Of a DNA stretch of 61,066 nucleotides, positions 41,889-50,283 are shown piece after piece. The notes beneath the pieces were generated by a model. It was not told the origin of the DNA, ran no database searches, and saw only the letters and a program-made list of their open reading frames with translations. The position numbers and the translations under genes are program-made. The DNA comes from JADFRG01 sp964590515 (GTDB lineage: Bacteria; Chloroflexota; Anaerolineae; Anaerolineales; E44-bin32): positions 1 through 61,066 of the forward strand of contig CAZPZD010000011.1 of the NCBI GenBank assembly GCA_964590515.1. Direction: 5' to 3'. The stretch's first letter is position 1. Every line of letters starts with the position of its first letter.

Positions 41889-42810
41889 CCGACCTCGGAC
41901 AGCCCCTCATGGAACATCGGGCCGAGCGGCGACTGCGGGCCTACCACGCGGCCATCGCGACGATCGGACTTTTGGCCGGGGGAGGGCTGACCCTCATTGG
42001 TCTGGCGCGTTGGGAGTTTGCGCTGCGCACCTACGGTCCGGCAGTCGTGCTACGCTGGGGAGGTCCGTGGTTGATCGTCGGCTCCATCCTTTTCGTCATC
42101 GGCCTGACGGGCGCCACCTGGCTCATCCGCTGGAACTGGATCCGGGTGACTACTTTCCAGAACGGGTTGCAAATTCGATGGCGCAAGCGGGAGCGGACTA
42201 TTCCCTGGCGCGACATTCGGGGAGTCCTGGTCTCCGGAGTCCGTTACGGGATGCTCGGTCTGGCCTGGGGATCCCGCTCCAGACTCCTGCTTTATCTGAA
42301 TGGCGGCCAGCGGGTTCAATTCACCGACACCCTGGTGGGTCTCTCGCAGCTCACTTCCCTCGTCAAGCGCCGCACCTACCCCCGGCTGCTCACCGAGTTC
42401 ACCGGCTCACTGCGGGATGGACAGCCAATCCCATTCGGCCCGCTCTCCCTTCGACCGGAAGGGGTCCAGCTGGGCCGGCGAAAGGTGGCGTGGCCACAGG
42501 TTGAGTCGGCCGAGCTGCGGCAGGGCCGGTTGCTCATCCGACTTCGGAAACAGGGCGCGCCGCTTCGGATGAGCGCCGGGAAGCTGCCCAATGTCGAAAT
42601 CTGCCTGCAGCTGGTTCAGCACTATGCTGCTCAGGCGGCCCCGCNNNNNNNNNNNNNNNNNNNNNNNNNNNNNNNNNNNNNNNNNNNNNNNNNNNNNNNN
42701 NNNNNNNNNNNNNNNNNNNNNNNNNNNNNNNNNNNNNNNNNNNNAATGTCGAAATCTGCCTGCAGCTGGTTCAGCACTATGCTGCTCAGGCGGCCCCGCC
42801 AACCTCCTGA
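41885..42810 (+). CDS. Two-helix membrane protein with PH-like cytoplasmic domain, interrupted by a false gap
   Basis: Reading from ATG 41885 gives two hydrophobic helices (about residues 20-45 and 55-85). A soluble part follows with VTTFQNGLQIRWRKRERTIPWRDI and PLSLRPEGVQLGRRKVAWPQVES, typical of bacterial PH (bPH/DUF304-like) domains. The N-run at 42645-42744 lies near the 3' end. Because the 55 bases on each side of it are identical, joining them gives a continuous 256-aa protein ending AAPPTS with stop at 42808-42810. Confidence 0.75.
42590..42799. repeat. 55-nt identical flanks around a 100-N gap (assembly artefact)
   Basis: Bases 42590-42644 are identical to 42745-42799. This is an unmerged k-mer-length contig overlap padded with N, not a biological repeat. 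Collapsing it restores the reading frame of the membrane protein gene. Confidence 0.92.
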
Positions 42811-42827
42811 GCGCGACCTGAACGCTC

Positions 42828-42836
42828 TGATACTAT
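42828..42836 (+). promoter_or_regulatory. Extended -10 promoter of the acyl-CoA synthetase gene
   Basis: TGA-TACTAT forms an extended -10 element 21 nt before ATG 42858, with no clear -35 box. Confidence 0.45.
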
Positions 42837-42857
42837 TTCGACTGTCAACCCAACCCC

Positions 42858-44819
42858 ATGTCAAAGCCGTTTGATTTCGGAGGGCCGATCGTCTGGCAGC
42901 CGAGCCCTGCCACGATCGAGCGGGCTCATCTGACCCGCTTCCTGCATCAGCACGCGATTACGGGCTTCGCCGCGCTGATGGAGCGATCCACCCAGGATGT
43001 CGCCTGGTTCACGGATTCGCTGCTCAAGTATCTGGAAATCGAATTCGCCCAGCCTTACACCCAGGTTGTGGATCTCTCCCGCGGGATCGCTTGGCCCCAG
43101 TGGTGTGTCGGGGGTCGGATGAACATCGTCCACAATTGTTTGGATAAATACCTCGGGACCCCGACCGAGAGCCGGCCGGCGTTGGTTTGGGAGGGCGAGG
43201 CCGGCGAGCACCGCACCCTCAGCTACCGCGAATTGCACGCGCAGGTGTGCCAGGTCGCGGGTGGTCTGCGCGCACTGGGCCTGGGACCCGGAGACCCGAT
43301 TGGGATCTTCATGCCGATGGTCCCTGAGATCGTGGTCGCCCTGTTGGCGATCGCCAAGATCGGCGGGATCATCCTGCCCTTGTTCTCGGGATACGGACCG
43401 GGCGCCGTCGCCAGCCGGCTGATCGATGCAGAGGCAAAGGCCCTCTTCACAGCCAATGGCTTCCCCCGGCGCGGATCGCTGATCCCAATGAAATCGGTGG
43501 CCGATGAGGCCGTGGCGCGGGCCAGCACCGTCAAGCACCTCATTGTCGTGCGCCACGTGGAGCTGGAGGTTGCCATGCAGCCCGGCCGCGACCTGACTTG
43601 GGAGACCTTGCTCGAGGGCCAACCGAGCTCAACCCCGACCGAGCCGGTGGAGGCCGAGGCTCCGTTGATGCTGATCTACACTTCGGGCACCAGCGGCAGC
43701 CCCAAAGGCGCGGTTCACACCCACTGCGGCTTCCCCATCAAGGCGGCCCAGGACATGGCTTTCGGGATGGATGTGCATCCGGGAGACCGGATCTACTGGA
43801 TGACCGATATGGGTTGGATGATGGGGCCGTGGCTGGTGTTTGGGTCGCTGCTGCTCGGGGCCACCTTCATCTTATACGACGGGGCTCCGGATTACCCGGG
43901 TCCTGACCGAGTCTGGTCAATGGTTGCGCAGCATGGCATCATGAGCCTCGGACTATCACCGACCTTCGTCCGCTCGCTGATCCCCTACGGTGAGCAGCCG
44001 ATCGAGAGCCACGACCTGTCCTCACTGCTGTGCTTCGGGTCGACCGGCGAGCCGTGGAATCCCGATCCGTGGATGTGGCTCTTCGAAAAAGCAGGTCGAA
44101 GCAGCCTTCCAATCATCAATTATTCCGGAGGCACCGAGATTTCGGGCGGCATCCTGATGGGCAACCCCCTCCTGCCTTTGAAGGCCTGTGCCTTCTCTGG
44201 CCCCTGCCCCGGCATCGCAGCCGATGTCTTCGACGAAGCTGGGAACTCGGTTCGCAATCAAGTCGGAGAGCTCGTGATCAAGACCCCCTGGATCGGGATG
44301 ACCCGCGGCTTCTGGAAGGATCCGGCGCGCTACCTGCAGACCTATTGGTCGAGGTGGGAGAATGTATGGGTGCATGGAGACTTCGCGGCGGTAGATTCCG
44401 ACGGTCTGTGGTATATCCTGGGCCGCTCGGATGACACGATCAAAGTGGCCGGCAAGCGGGTGGGCCCGGCAGAGGTCGAGTCGATTCTGGTTGACCATCC
44501 GTCGGTGGTCGAGGCGGCCGCGGTCGGGCTTCCCCATGCGGTAAAAGGCAACGAACTGATCGCCTTTTGCGTGCTCACGGATCCCTCCGCCGGCACACCT
44601 GGGTTGGCCGAGGAGCTGCGGGCCAAGGTGGGGCGCGAACTCGGCAAGCCGCTTACTCCGCGCGAAATCCGTTTCGTGCACGATCTGCCGAAGACCCGCA
44701 ACGCCAAAGTTATGCGAAGAGTGATCCGGGCTGCTTACCTGGGGGAAGATCTCGGGGACACGTCCGCATTGGTCAACCCCGAATCGCTGGCAGAATTCAC
44801 TCCATCGCATCCGGCATGA
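42858..44819 (+). CDS. AMP-forming acyl-CoA synthetase (acetyl/propionyl-CoA synthetase-like)
   Basis: The 653-aa ANL-superfamily enzyme has the P-loop-like YTSGTSGSPKGAVHTH (about residues 273-288), NYSGGTEISGG, and VWVHGDFAAVDSDGLWYILGRSDDTIKVAGKRVGPAEVE spanning the hinge. The catalytic lysine lies near the C-terminus in KTRNAKVMRR, the site often controlled by acetylation. It activates a short- or medium-chain carboxylate to its CoA thioester. Next to it are an acyl-CoA dehydrogenase and, upstream, the thiolase-fold/DUF35 pair, so a beta-oxidation-like module is likely. The substrate cannot be set. Confidence 0.93.
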   Translation: MSKPFDFGGPIVWQPSPATIERAHLTRFLHQHAITGFAALMERSTQDVAWFTDSLLKYLEIEFAQPYTQVVDLSRGIAWPQWCVGGRMNIVHNCLDKYLGTPTESRPALVWEGEAGEHRTLSYRELHAQVCQVAGGLRALGLGPGDPIGIFMPMVPEIVVALLAIAKIGGIILPLFSGYGPGAVASRLIDAEAKALFTANGFPRRGSLIPMKSVADEAVARASTVKHLIVVRHVELEVAMQPGRDLTWETLLEGQPSSTPTEPVEAEAPLMLIYTSGTSGSPKGAVHTHCGFPIKAAQDMAFGMDVHPGDRIYWMTDMGWMMGPWLVFGSLLLGATFILYDGAPDYPGPDRVWSMVAQHGIMSLGLSPTFVRSLIPYGEQPIESHDLSSLLCFGSTGEPWNPDPWMWLFEKAGRSSLPIINYSGGTEISGGILMGNPLLPLKACAFSGPCPGIAADVFDEAGNSVRNQVGELVIKTPWIGMTRGFWKDPARYLQTYWSRWENVWVHGDFAAVDSDGLWYILGRSDDTIKVAGKRVGPAEVESILVDHPSVVEAAAVGLPHAVKGNELIAFCVLTDPSAGTPGLAEELRAKVGRELGKPLTPREIRFVHDLPKTRNAKVMRRVIRAAYLGEDLGDTSALVNPESLAEFTPSHPA

Positions 44820-44849
44820 ACGACCGCGGCCGATTCCAATGAGGGCGTC

Positions 44850-46001
44850 TTGAACTTCGAGCTGAGCGAAGAGCAGCGAATGTGGCAGACGGCGGTTCAC
44901 GAATTCTGCGCGGCCGAAGTCAAGCCGCTGGCGGCAGAGATGGACGCCCGATCCGAGTTCAACTCGGGGGCTGTGAAGAAGATGGCCTCCCTCGGGTTGC
45001 TCGGCCTGAATGTGCCGGAAGAGTACGGCGGGGCTGGGGTCGACCCCATCAGCGCCGCGATCGCCATCGAAGAACTCGGTTGGGCCTGTGGCGGCACGGC
45101 GCTGTCAGTTTCCGCTCACAATGGACTGGTCTGCGCCCCGATCGCCTTGTTCGGATCGGAGGATCAGCAGCGACGTTGGTTGCCCAGGCTAGCCCGCGGC
45201 GAAGGCGGTCTCGGCGCGTTGGCGCTGACGGAGCCGGGGGGAGGTTCGGATCTGCAGGGCGCCGTCCAAACCCGTGCCGAGTACGCGGGCGGCGAATGGC
45301 TGATCCGGGGAAGCAAGGCCTGGATTACCAACGCCAGCGTGGCATCCCTGATCGTGGTCTTATGCCGGACAGATCCGGCGGGCGGATCCCGTTCGCTCAG
45401 CTTGATCGTCGTGCCGACCGATACTGAGGGCCTGCACATCCACCCGGCCGAGAAAAAGATGGGGGTTCGGGCTTCGCCGACCCACGCGCTGACCCTCGAA
45501 GGGGTGCGGGTGCCCGGCGACCATCTCCTAGGGACGGCCGGAGATGGACTCACTCAGGCGCTGCAAGTCCTCGATGGAGGCCGGGTCGGGATTGGGGCGT
45601 TGGCGGTCGGCTTAGCCCAGGCCGCGTTCGAAGAAGCGGTACGCTACGCCAAACAACGCGAAGCCTTTGGAACCCTGCTCAGCGGACACCAGGCGATCCA
45701 GGCGATGATCGCCGACGCGGGGACCGAGCTTGAATCCGCCCGGCTGCTGGTGTACCGGGCGGCCTGGCTGAAAGGTCAAGGGGTTCCCTTCACCCGGGAA
45801 GCCGCGATGGCCAAGCTGTTCGCCACCGAGATGGCCGAACGGGTTTGCCGCAATGCAATCCAGATCCTGGGCGCCTATGGATACAGCAGTGAGTACCCGG
45901 TGGAACGCCTCTACCGCGACGCGCGCCTGATGACCATCGGGGAAGGAACCAGCGAAATCCAGCGCCTGGTCATCGCCCGGCGCACCCTCGGGCTCGAGTA
46001 G
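44850..46001 (+). CDS. Acyl-CoA dehydrogenase
   Basis: The 383-aa FAD enzyme of the short/medium-chain type shows LALTEPGGGSDLQGAV, WITNASVASLIVVLCRT, the FAD-binding KQREAFGTLLSGHQAIQ block, and the C-terminal YPVERLYRDARLMTIGEGTSEIQRLVIAR, where the Glu of GEGT is the likely catalytic base. It makes 2-enoyl-CoA and passes electrons to ETF. The start is TTG 44850 with GAGGG upstream; a nearby ATG ends after four codons. It is 30 nt after the acyl-CoA synthetase gene. Confidence 0.95.
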   Translation: MNFELSEEQRMWQTAVHEFCAAEVKPLAAEMDARSEFNSGAVKKMASLGLLGLNVPEEYGGAGVDPISAAIAIEELGWACGGTALSVSAHNGLVCAPIALFGSEDQQRRWLPRLARGEGGLGALALTEPGGGSDLQGAVQTRAEYAGGEWLIRGSKAWITNASVASLIVVLCRTDPAGGSRSLSLIVVPTDTEGLHIHPAEKKMGVRASPTHALTLEGVRVPGDHLLGTAGDGLTQALQVLDGGRVGIGALAVGLAQAAFEEAVRYAKQREAFGTLLSGHQAIQAMIADAGTELESARLLVYRAAWLKGQGVPFTREAAMAKLFATEMAERVCRNAIQILGAYGYSSEYPVERLYRDARLMTIGEGTSEIQRLVIARRTLGLE

Positions 46002-46022
46002 CCGCGTTGGCGCTGGAAACAA

Positions 46023-46048
46023 ACGCACCTGCCGTGAGGCAGGTGCGT
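46023..46048 (-). terminator. Convergent terminator hairpin
   Basis: ACGCACCTGCC-GTGA-GGCAGGTGCGT is an 11-bp perfect stem between two converging genes. On the minus strand it is followed by TTGTTTCC, on the plus strand by CAATCC, so it works best for the minus-strand small membrane protein gene. Confidence 0.75.
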
Positions 46049-46070
46049 CAATCCTGGATCAATTGTTGTT

Positions 46071-46304
46071 TCAGGCGGTCGGTGTTTCTACCTTCCGACC
46101 CAGCCACCACTTGTAGAAGTAGTACCAGATAATCGTCAAGACCGCAGTGATGCCCCAGATCGGGAACCCGGCCTTTATCGCCACCCACCAATCTCGATCG
46201 GTAAAGAGGCCGATGTAGCCCGTTACCGCGGCCCACACGATCACAAACGTCCCAAATAGCCAAAAGCGCATCAGGTTCAGTAGTTTGGTCTTCTTCTCCG
46301 ACAT
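46071..46304 (-). CDS. Small two-helix membrane protein
   Basis: The 77-aa protein has two hydrophobic helices (LMRFWLFGTFVIVWAAVTGYIG and IWGITAVLTIIWYYFYKWWLG) separated by a short acidic/aromatic loop. ATG 46304 has GGGAG about 7 nt upstream; the open frame to 46346 lacks a ribosome site. It resembles the 2TM-domain proteins of unknown role. It lies downstream of the selenoprotein candidate but behind a separate hairpin. Confidence 0.75.
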   Translation of the reverse strand: MSEKKTKLLNLMRFWLFGTFVIVWAAVTGYIGLFTDRDWWVAIKAGFPIWGITAVLTIIWYYFYKWWLGRKVETPTA

Positions 46305-46363
46305 GTCATTCTCCCTTATCTTGTGGCGAGACGGCATTATAGCCACCCGGCCAAAACGCGCAA

Positions 46364-46388
46364 CCGCGGCTCCCAGGGCGAGCCGCGG
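46364..46388 (-). terminator. Terminator of the selenoprotein candidate gene
   Basis: CCGCGGCTC-(7 nt)-GAGCCGCGG is a 9-bp perfect stem, 24 nt past the stop at 46413. On the minus strand TTGCGCGTTTTGG follows, a weak T-rich tail. Confidence 0.65.
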
Positions 46389-46412
46389 TGTCGGTCGGAC
46401 TGAGCGCTCGAT

Positions 46413-46979
46413 CTAGCCGATGGCCGCCAGGAGGGCGGCCTCAAGATCCGCTTCCGTCGTGAAACCCAGCCACTGATTTACCGGGTTCCCGGAGCCGTCA
46501 AGCAGGAACAGGTGTGGCTGGTACAGGTAGCCCAGCTGTGACTTGAAGGGAGTGGTCGCCGGATCGTCAATATCCAAGTAGACGAAGGCGACCTGCTCCC
46601 CGTACTTCGCTTCGAGCCCGTGCACGACGGGCGCCATCCGGCGGCAGGTCGTTCACCAGAAGGCGAAGAACTCGACCAGGGTCGGCTTTCCAGAGGCGAG
46701 GTTGACTGTTTCCGGATCGGTGGCCGCCAGTTCCGTCCGGATGGTCGGCGCGGCTGGCTGGGTAGGCTCAAACTGAAGGGTGGGGGCGGCGCTAGGGGCG
46801 AGGGAAGGTGCTTGCTCGGGGTCGGCTGGGCTGACCGCAGAAGCAGCCACGGACGGCACCGGCAGGTCGAGGGGCTGCGGCGACCCTTGGCACGCGGCCG
46901 CGACTAGTCCGAGCATGAGCAGCATGCTCCTTGCGGCTGCCTTTCGCAGCCTTGGCCCGGGTCTTCGCTTCTGCCCCAT
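46413..46979 (-). CDS. Thioredoxin-fold lipoprotein with in-frame TGA at the first redox Cys (putative selenoprotein)
   Basis: One frame runs from ATG 46979 to TAG 46413 with a single internal TGA (46655-46653). Upstream is a signal peptide with lipobox VAAAC (Cys30), a Pro/Ala-rich linker and the thioredoxin strand TLVEFFAFW; downstream are TTCRRMAP, VAFVYLDIDDPAT and the cis-Pro strand LYQPHLFLLDGSG. The redox motif is thus W-U-T-T-C, with TGA at codon 109 exactly where CxxC begins. Read through, the protein is 188 aa. Both halves are clean in frame, unlike a decayed gene. A TGC-to-TGA error or a fresh nonsense mutation are the alternatives. The start is uncertain: ATG 46925 is possible, since AAGGAG precedes it closely. 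No sel genes lie in the window. Confidence 0.8.
46616..46632 (-). promoter_or_regulatory. Candidate bacterial SECIS hairpin
   Basis: On the minus strand GCCCGT-CGTGC-ACGGGC forms a 6-bp stem with a 5-nt loop containing G in its first two positions. The loop begins 26 nt after the TGA, within the spacing known for bacterial SECIS elements. A bulged U is not obvious. A second, shorter option (CGCC-GGAT-GGCG) lies 9-20 nt after the TGA. Confidence 0.4.
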
Positions 46980-46988
46980 CTCCGCCAG

Positions 46989-46994
46989 ATTGTA
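46989..46994 (-). promoter_or_regulatory. -10 box of the selenoprotein candidate gene
   Basis: TACAAT on the minus strand ends 9 nt before ATG 46979, which would give an almost leaderless mRNA. If ATG 46925 is used instead, the leader is about 57 nt and includes AAGGAG. Confidence 0.45.
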
Positions 46995-47038
46995 CGACCA
47001 CCAGATTAAGGATCGCTTATCCGGGGTGGCCAACTGGC

Positions 47039-47044
47039 TATAAT
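47039..47044 (+). promoter_or_regulatory. -10 box of ftcD
   Basis: A perfect TATAAT lies 38 nt before ATG 47083. The -35 region (CTTATC at 17 nt) is poor. Confidence 0.5.
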
Positions 47045-47082
47045 CAGCCGGACCCTGAACCGACGGAGCCGGCGAGACTGAA

Positions 47083-48594
47083 ATGAAACTGGTCGAGTGT
47101 GTTCCGAACTTCTCCGAAGGCCGCCGAACCGAAGTCATCGAGGCCATCGAGGGCGCGATACGGGCGGTCGAAGGAATCCAGGTGTTAGACCGGCACGTCG
47201 ACGCCGACCACAATCGCAGTGTCATCACGTTCGTCGGAGCTCCGGCGGCCGCGGCCGAGGCGGCCTTTGCCGGTGTCGCCAAGGCTGCCGAGCTGATCAG
47301 CTTGGAAACCCACCAAGGAGCGCATCCCCGGATCGGGGCCACCGACGTCGTTCCCTTCATCCCGGTCCGCGAGGTCAGCATGCGGGAATGCGTGGATCTC
47401 GCTCGCGCCCTGGGAAGCCGGGTAGCTGAGCAGCTCGGGATCCCGGTCTATTTGTACGAGGAGGCTGCGGCTCGGCCCGACCGGGTCAATTTGGAAGATA
47501 TCCGCCGGGGCGAGTATGAGGGGCTCAGATCCTCCATTGTTTCAGACCCCGAGCGGAAGCCGGACTTCGGCCCACAGCAATTGGGCCCGGCCGGGGCGAC
47601 CGTCATCGGGGCCCGCAGGCCTTTGATCGCTTACAACGTTTACCTCGCGACAGACGATGTGGAGGTTGCGAAGCGAATCGCCAAGACCGTCCGCTTCTCT
47701 GGGGGCGGGCTGCGCTTCGTCAAGGCGTTGGGACTGCTGGTCGACGGACGCGCTCAGGTCTCGATGAACCTGACCGATTTCACCCGGACCCCCATCCACC
47801 GGGTCGTCGAGATGATCCGACGAGAAGCGGATCGATACGGAGTTGGCGTTCACCATTCGGAGCTGGTCGGCCTGATTCCGCAGGAGGCGCTGGTCGAGTC
47901 CGCTCGCTGGTATCTGCAGTTGGATGCCTTGGAGCCGGCTCAGGTCTTGGAGAATCGCTTGTTCGACTCGGCTGCGCCGGGAGCCGACCGCTTCCTCGAT
48001 GAACTGGCGGCCGGGACTCCTACCCCGGGCGGTGGCTCGGCGGCCGCCTACGCCGGTGCGATGGCAGCCGGGTTGGTCGCAATGGTCGGGCGACTGACCC
48101 TGGGCAAGAAGAAATACGCCGCGGTCCAGGACCGGGTCGAGGTGATCGTGGCCACGGCCGATGAGCTGCGCAGTCGGCTGGAGGCCGCGGTCACCCAGGA
48201 CGCCCGAGCATTCGAAGCAGTACTGGCGGCGAATCGGCTTCCGTCGGATTCGGAGCAGTCAAAGCAGGCCCGCCGGGCGGCGATTGAACGGGCCACTGTG
48301 ACTGCTGGAGAGGTTCCCTTGGCGGTCGTCAGGGACTGCGCCGACGTTCTCGACCTCACACTCGAGATCGCTTCGGTCGGGAACGTGAACGCGATCAGCG
48401 ACGCCGGCGTCGCCGGAGACCTGGCGCAGGCCGGTCTGAGCGGCGCAGCGCTGAACGTTAGAGTCAACGCCGCCGGGCTACAGGAGCCGGAGCCCAGGGA
48501 GGGTTGGCTCACTGAGTTGGAGAGTGTGCAGGCCTCGGCTCAGGCCGCCCTCCGCGAGCTGCGGGGCATGCTCACCGAGCGCGCCGGCCTCTAG
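47083..48594 (+). CDS. ftcD: Bifunctional glutamate formimidoyltransferase / formimidoyl-THF cyclodeaminase
   Basis: The 503-aa fusion has an N-terminal transferase domain (CVPNFSEGR, HVDADHNRSVITFVG, ETHQGAHPRIGATDVVPFIP, about residues 1-300) and a C-terminal cyclodeaminase (FLDELAAGTPTPGGGSAAAYAGAMAAGLVAMV, about 310-503). It moves the formimino group from N-formimidoylglutamate to THF and then releases ammonia to give methenyl-THF. Both histidine degradation and purine fermentation produce such formimino groups. No hut genes are adjacent. Methenyl-THF would feed FolD (14563-15453). Confidence 0.96.
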   Translation: MKLVECVPNFSEGRRTEVIEAIEGAIRAVEGIQVLDRHVDADHNRSVITFVGAPAAAAEAAFAGVAKAAELISLETHQGAHPRIGATDVVPFIPVREVSMRECVDLARALGSRVAEQLGIPVYLYEEAAARPDRVNLEDIRRGEYEGLRSSIVSDPERKPDFGPQQLGPAGATVIGARRPLIAYNVYLATDDVEVAKRIAKTVRFSGGGLRFVKALGLLVDGRAQVSMNLTDFTRTPIHRVVEMIRREADRYGVGVHHSELVGLIPQEALVESARWYLQLDALEPAQVLENRLFDSAAPGADRFLDELAAGTPTPGGGSAAAYAGAMAAGLVAMVGRLTLGKKKYAAVQDRVEVIVATADELRSRLEAAVTQDARAFEAVLAANRLPSDSEQSKQARRAAIERATVTAGEVPLAVVRDCADVLDLTLEIASVGNVNAISDAGVAGDLAQAGLSGAALNVRVNAAGLQEPEPREGWLTELESVQASAQAALRELRGMLTERAGL

Positions 48595-48626
48595 CTCCGA
48601 GGCGCGGCAATCGGATCGTCCGCCCG

Positions 48627-50279
48627 CTACCACCCGCTGACTTCAAAGATCTCGGCGAGCAATTCCGCCCGCTCCTCAGGATTCATTGGGCGCGGTTGAG
48701 CGTAGTCTTCGAGCAAGGCGGTCAGCAGCTCGATGCTGATATGCCGCCCCGCATAGAAAACATGCCGGTCCAGGAATTCTTGCCGCAACGCCAGCGAGTG
48801 CATCTGATCGAAGAAGAGATTGCCCAGGCCATAGTGAATGAAGCCGCCTCCATAGAACTCCATCGCCTGGGGCCGATGGGCCTGGCTTCCATTGACAATC
48901 ACCGCGCCGGCCTCCGCCGCCGCACGGAAGCTCTCGATTTGGTCAGTCAACGGATAGGGGCTCACTGACTCAGGCCACTGAAAGGTGAACACCACCAGGT
49001 AACCCTGGGCGGTCAACTCGGCGACCTGCTGCAAGAGGCCTTCGTCCTTGCAGGCCAGTGCGCCTGGGCTGCGCTCGGCGGCCCAGTCTCCCCGCGGTCC
49101 GGCCGCATTGCAGCCCAGGAAGGCCAGCCGGTTGCCATTGTGCTCGACGATTGCCGGCTTTCGGGCGCTGACCAGGTCCTCCCCACCTCCGAAGGTCTGA
49201 AATCCGAGCTGATGATAGAGGTCGAGGGTAAAGCGCAGCGGATCTGGCCCGTAGTCTTGGAGATGGTTCCCGGTCAGTTCGACCAGATCCACCCCGATGT
49301 CGCTGAACAGGTTCACGTAGTTGGGATTGGCGCAAAACCTCAGACTCGCCGAGAACGGTTCGGGCGGCGGGCAGTTCGGATTGAAGGCCGCTTCGTGGCT
49401 GACGTGGGCGACGTCCGCCTCGCGTAGCCAGTCACCGATCTTCAATCCCGGATAGTCGGGGCCATAGCGATCCATGCGCCAGGCCGTCGCCCGAACCAGC
49501 GCCGTCACTCCGGTCATGACCACGATCGTCAACTGATTCGGATCCCGATTGCCGAGGGGCCAGGCCAGCGCGCCCTGCACGGCGTCCATCCCGGCCGGGT
49601 CGCCGCTCAACCCGAATTCGATGGCCAGCGGATAGTTCTCTGAATCAAACTGGTCGCGCACCGGCGATTGCCCATCGATCTCCAGCACTTTCCAGCGGGG
49701 TTCCAGTGCTTCGAAGGGCACGATCGCAACTGCAGTCTCGGCACTCCACGCCGCGTCGAGCAGTGCTTCGGCCGCTACCACCTGGACCGAAGCCTCCCCT
49801 AGCAGACCGGTTAGTGCTTCGGCGTCAGGCGTTCCCACGATCACGCCCGACCCGTCCGCCCACAGCTCCTGCAGCTCCTCGGAAGTCAACCCATCTCTGA
49901 GGCTCGGGAACGGAGCCACGGCTGCGTAGATCCAGCGCGCGAGTGGTCGCTGCGGTCTTTGATCAATTCGCACGTCCGCATTTACCGGATCGTCCACCCA
50001 CTCGACCTCCCGCCCTTCAACCTCTTGGATCGCGGCTGCCGAGGACTTGAGTTGATCCGGCAGCGCGGCGGATACCCACAAGCGAAGTGGGGCGGGGGTT
50101 GGGGAGAGGGTCGCGGTCGGCGGGGGTGCCGGAGTCAGCGTTGCCGCGCTGGATGGTGGGGGAGCCGAGTTGGCCGGCGCAATCGGACGACACGACACAG
50201 CTCCACCGGCAATCAACGATAACGCCCACAAGCAAAACGCCCTGGTGAGTCTCACCAGGGCGGGTTCCCGGCGGAACAT
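48627..50279 (-). CDS. CapA-like lipoprotein fused to a binding-protein-like domain
   Basis: The 550-aa protein has a signal peptide ending GGAVSC (lipobox), a Pro/Thr linker, and an N-terminal half resembling a periplasmic binding protein (SLRDGLTSEELQELWADGSG, AVAIVPFEALEPRWKVLEIDG). The C-terminal half is a CapA/PgsA metallophosphoesterase-like domain (VSHEAAFN, LTGNHLQDYG, GGFIHYGLGNLFFDQ). Several usual metal ligands are altered: the GD motif reads GV, HWG reads QWPE, and the HxH of the GHHPH motif reads SQAH. It may bind, rather than cleave, its ligand. ATG 50279. A 10-bp inverted repeat (50240-50260) lies inside the signal-peptide codons. Confidence 0.82.
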   Translation of the reverse strand: MFRREPALVRLTRAFCLWALSLIAGGAVSCRPIAPANSAPPPSSAATLTPAPPPTATLSPTPAPLRLWVSAALPDQLKSSAAAIQEVEGREVEWVDDPVNADVRIDQRPQRPLARWIYAAVAPFPSLRDGLTSEELQELWADGSGVIVGTPDAEALTGLLGEASVQVVAAEALLDAAWSAETAVAIVPFEALEPRWKVLEIDGQSPVRDQFDSENYPLAIEFGLSGDPAGMDAVQGALAWPLGNRDPNQLTIVVMTGVTALVRATAWRMDRYGPDYPGLKIGDWLREADVAHVSHEAAFNPNCPPPEPFSASLRFCANPNYVNLFSDIGVDLVELTGNHLQDYGPDPLRFTLDLYHQLGFQTFGGGEDLVSARKPAIVEHNGNRLAFLGCNAAGPRGDWAAERSPGALACKDEGLLQQVAELTAQGYLVVFTFQWPESVSPYPLTDQIESFRAAAEAGAVIVNGSQAHRPQAMEFYGGGFIHYGLGNLFFDQMHSLALRQEFLDRHVFYAGRHISIELLTALLEDYAQPRPMNPEERAELLAEIFEVSGW

Positions 50280-50283
50280 CCGC

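Noticed and set aside
42590..42799. The 55-nt direct repeats as target-site duplications of a mobile element
   Set aside because: They flank only Ns, are too long for a target duplication, and collapse to an intact gene.
46653..47381. The upstream half of the selenoprotein candidate as a separate gene starting at 47381
   Set aside because: The segment above 46979 overlaps ftcD on the other strand and lacks coding features; the meaningful part continues past the TGA.
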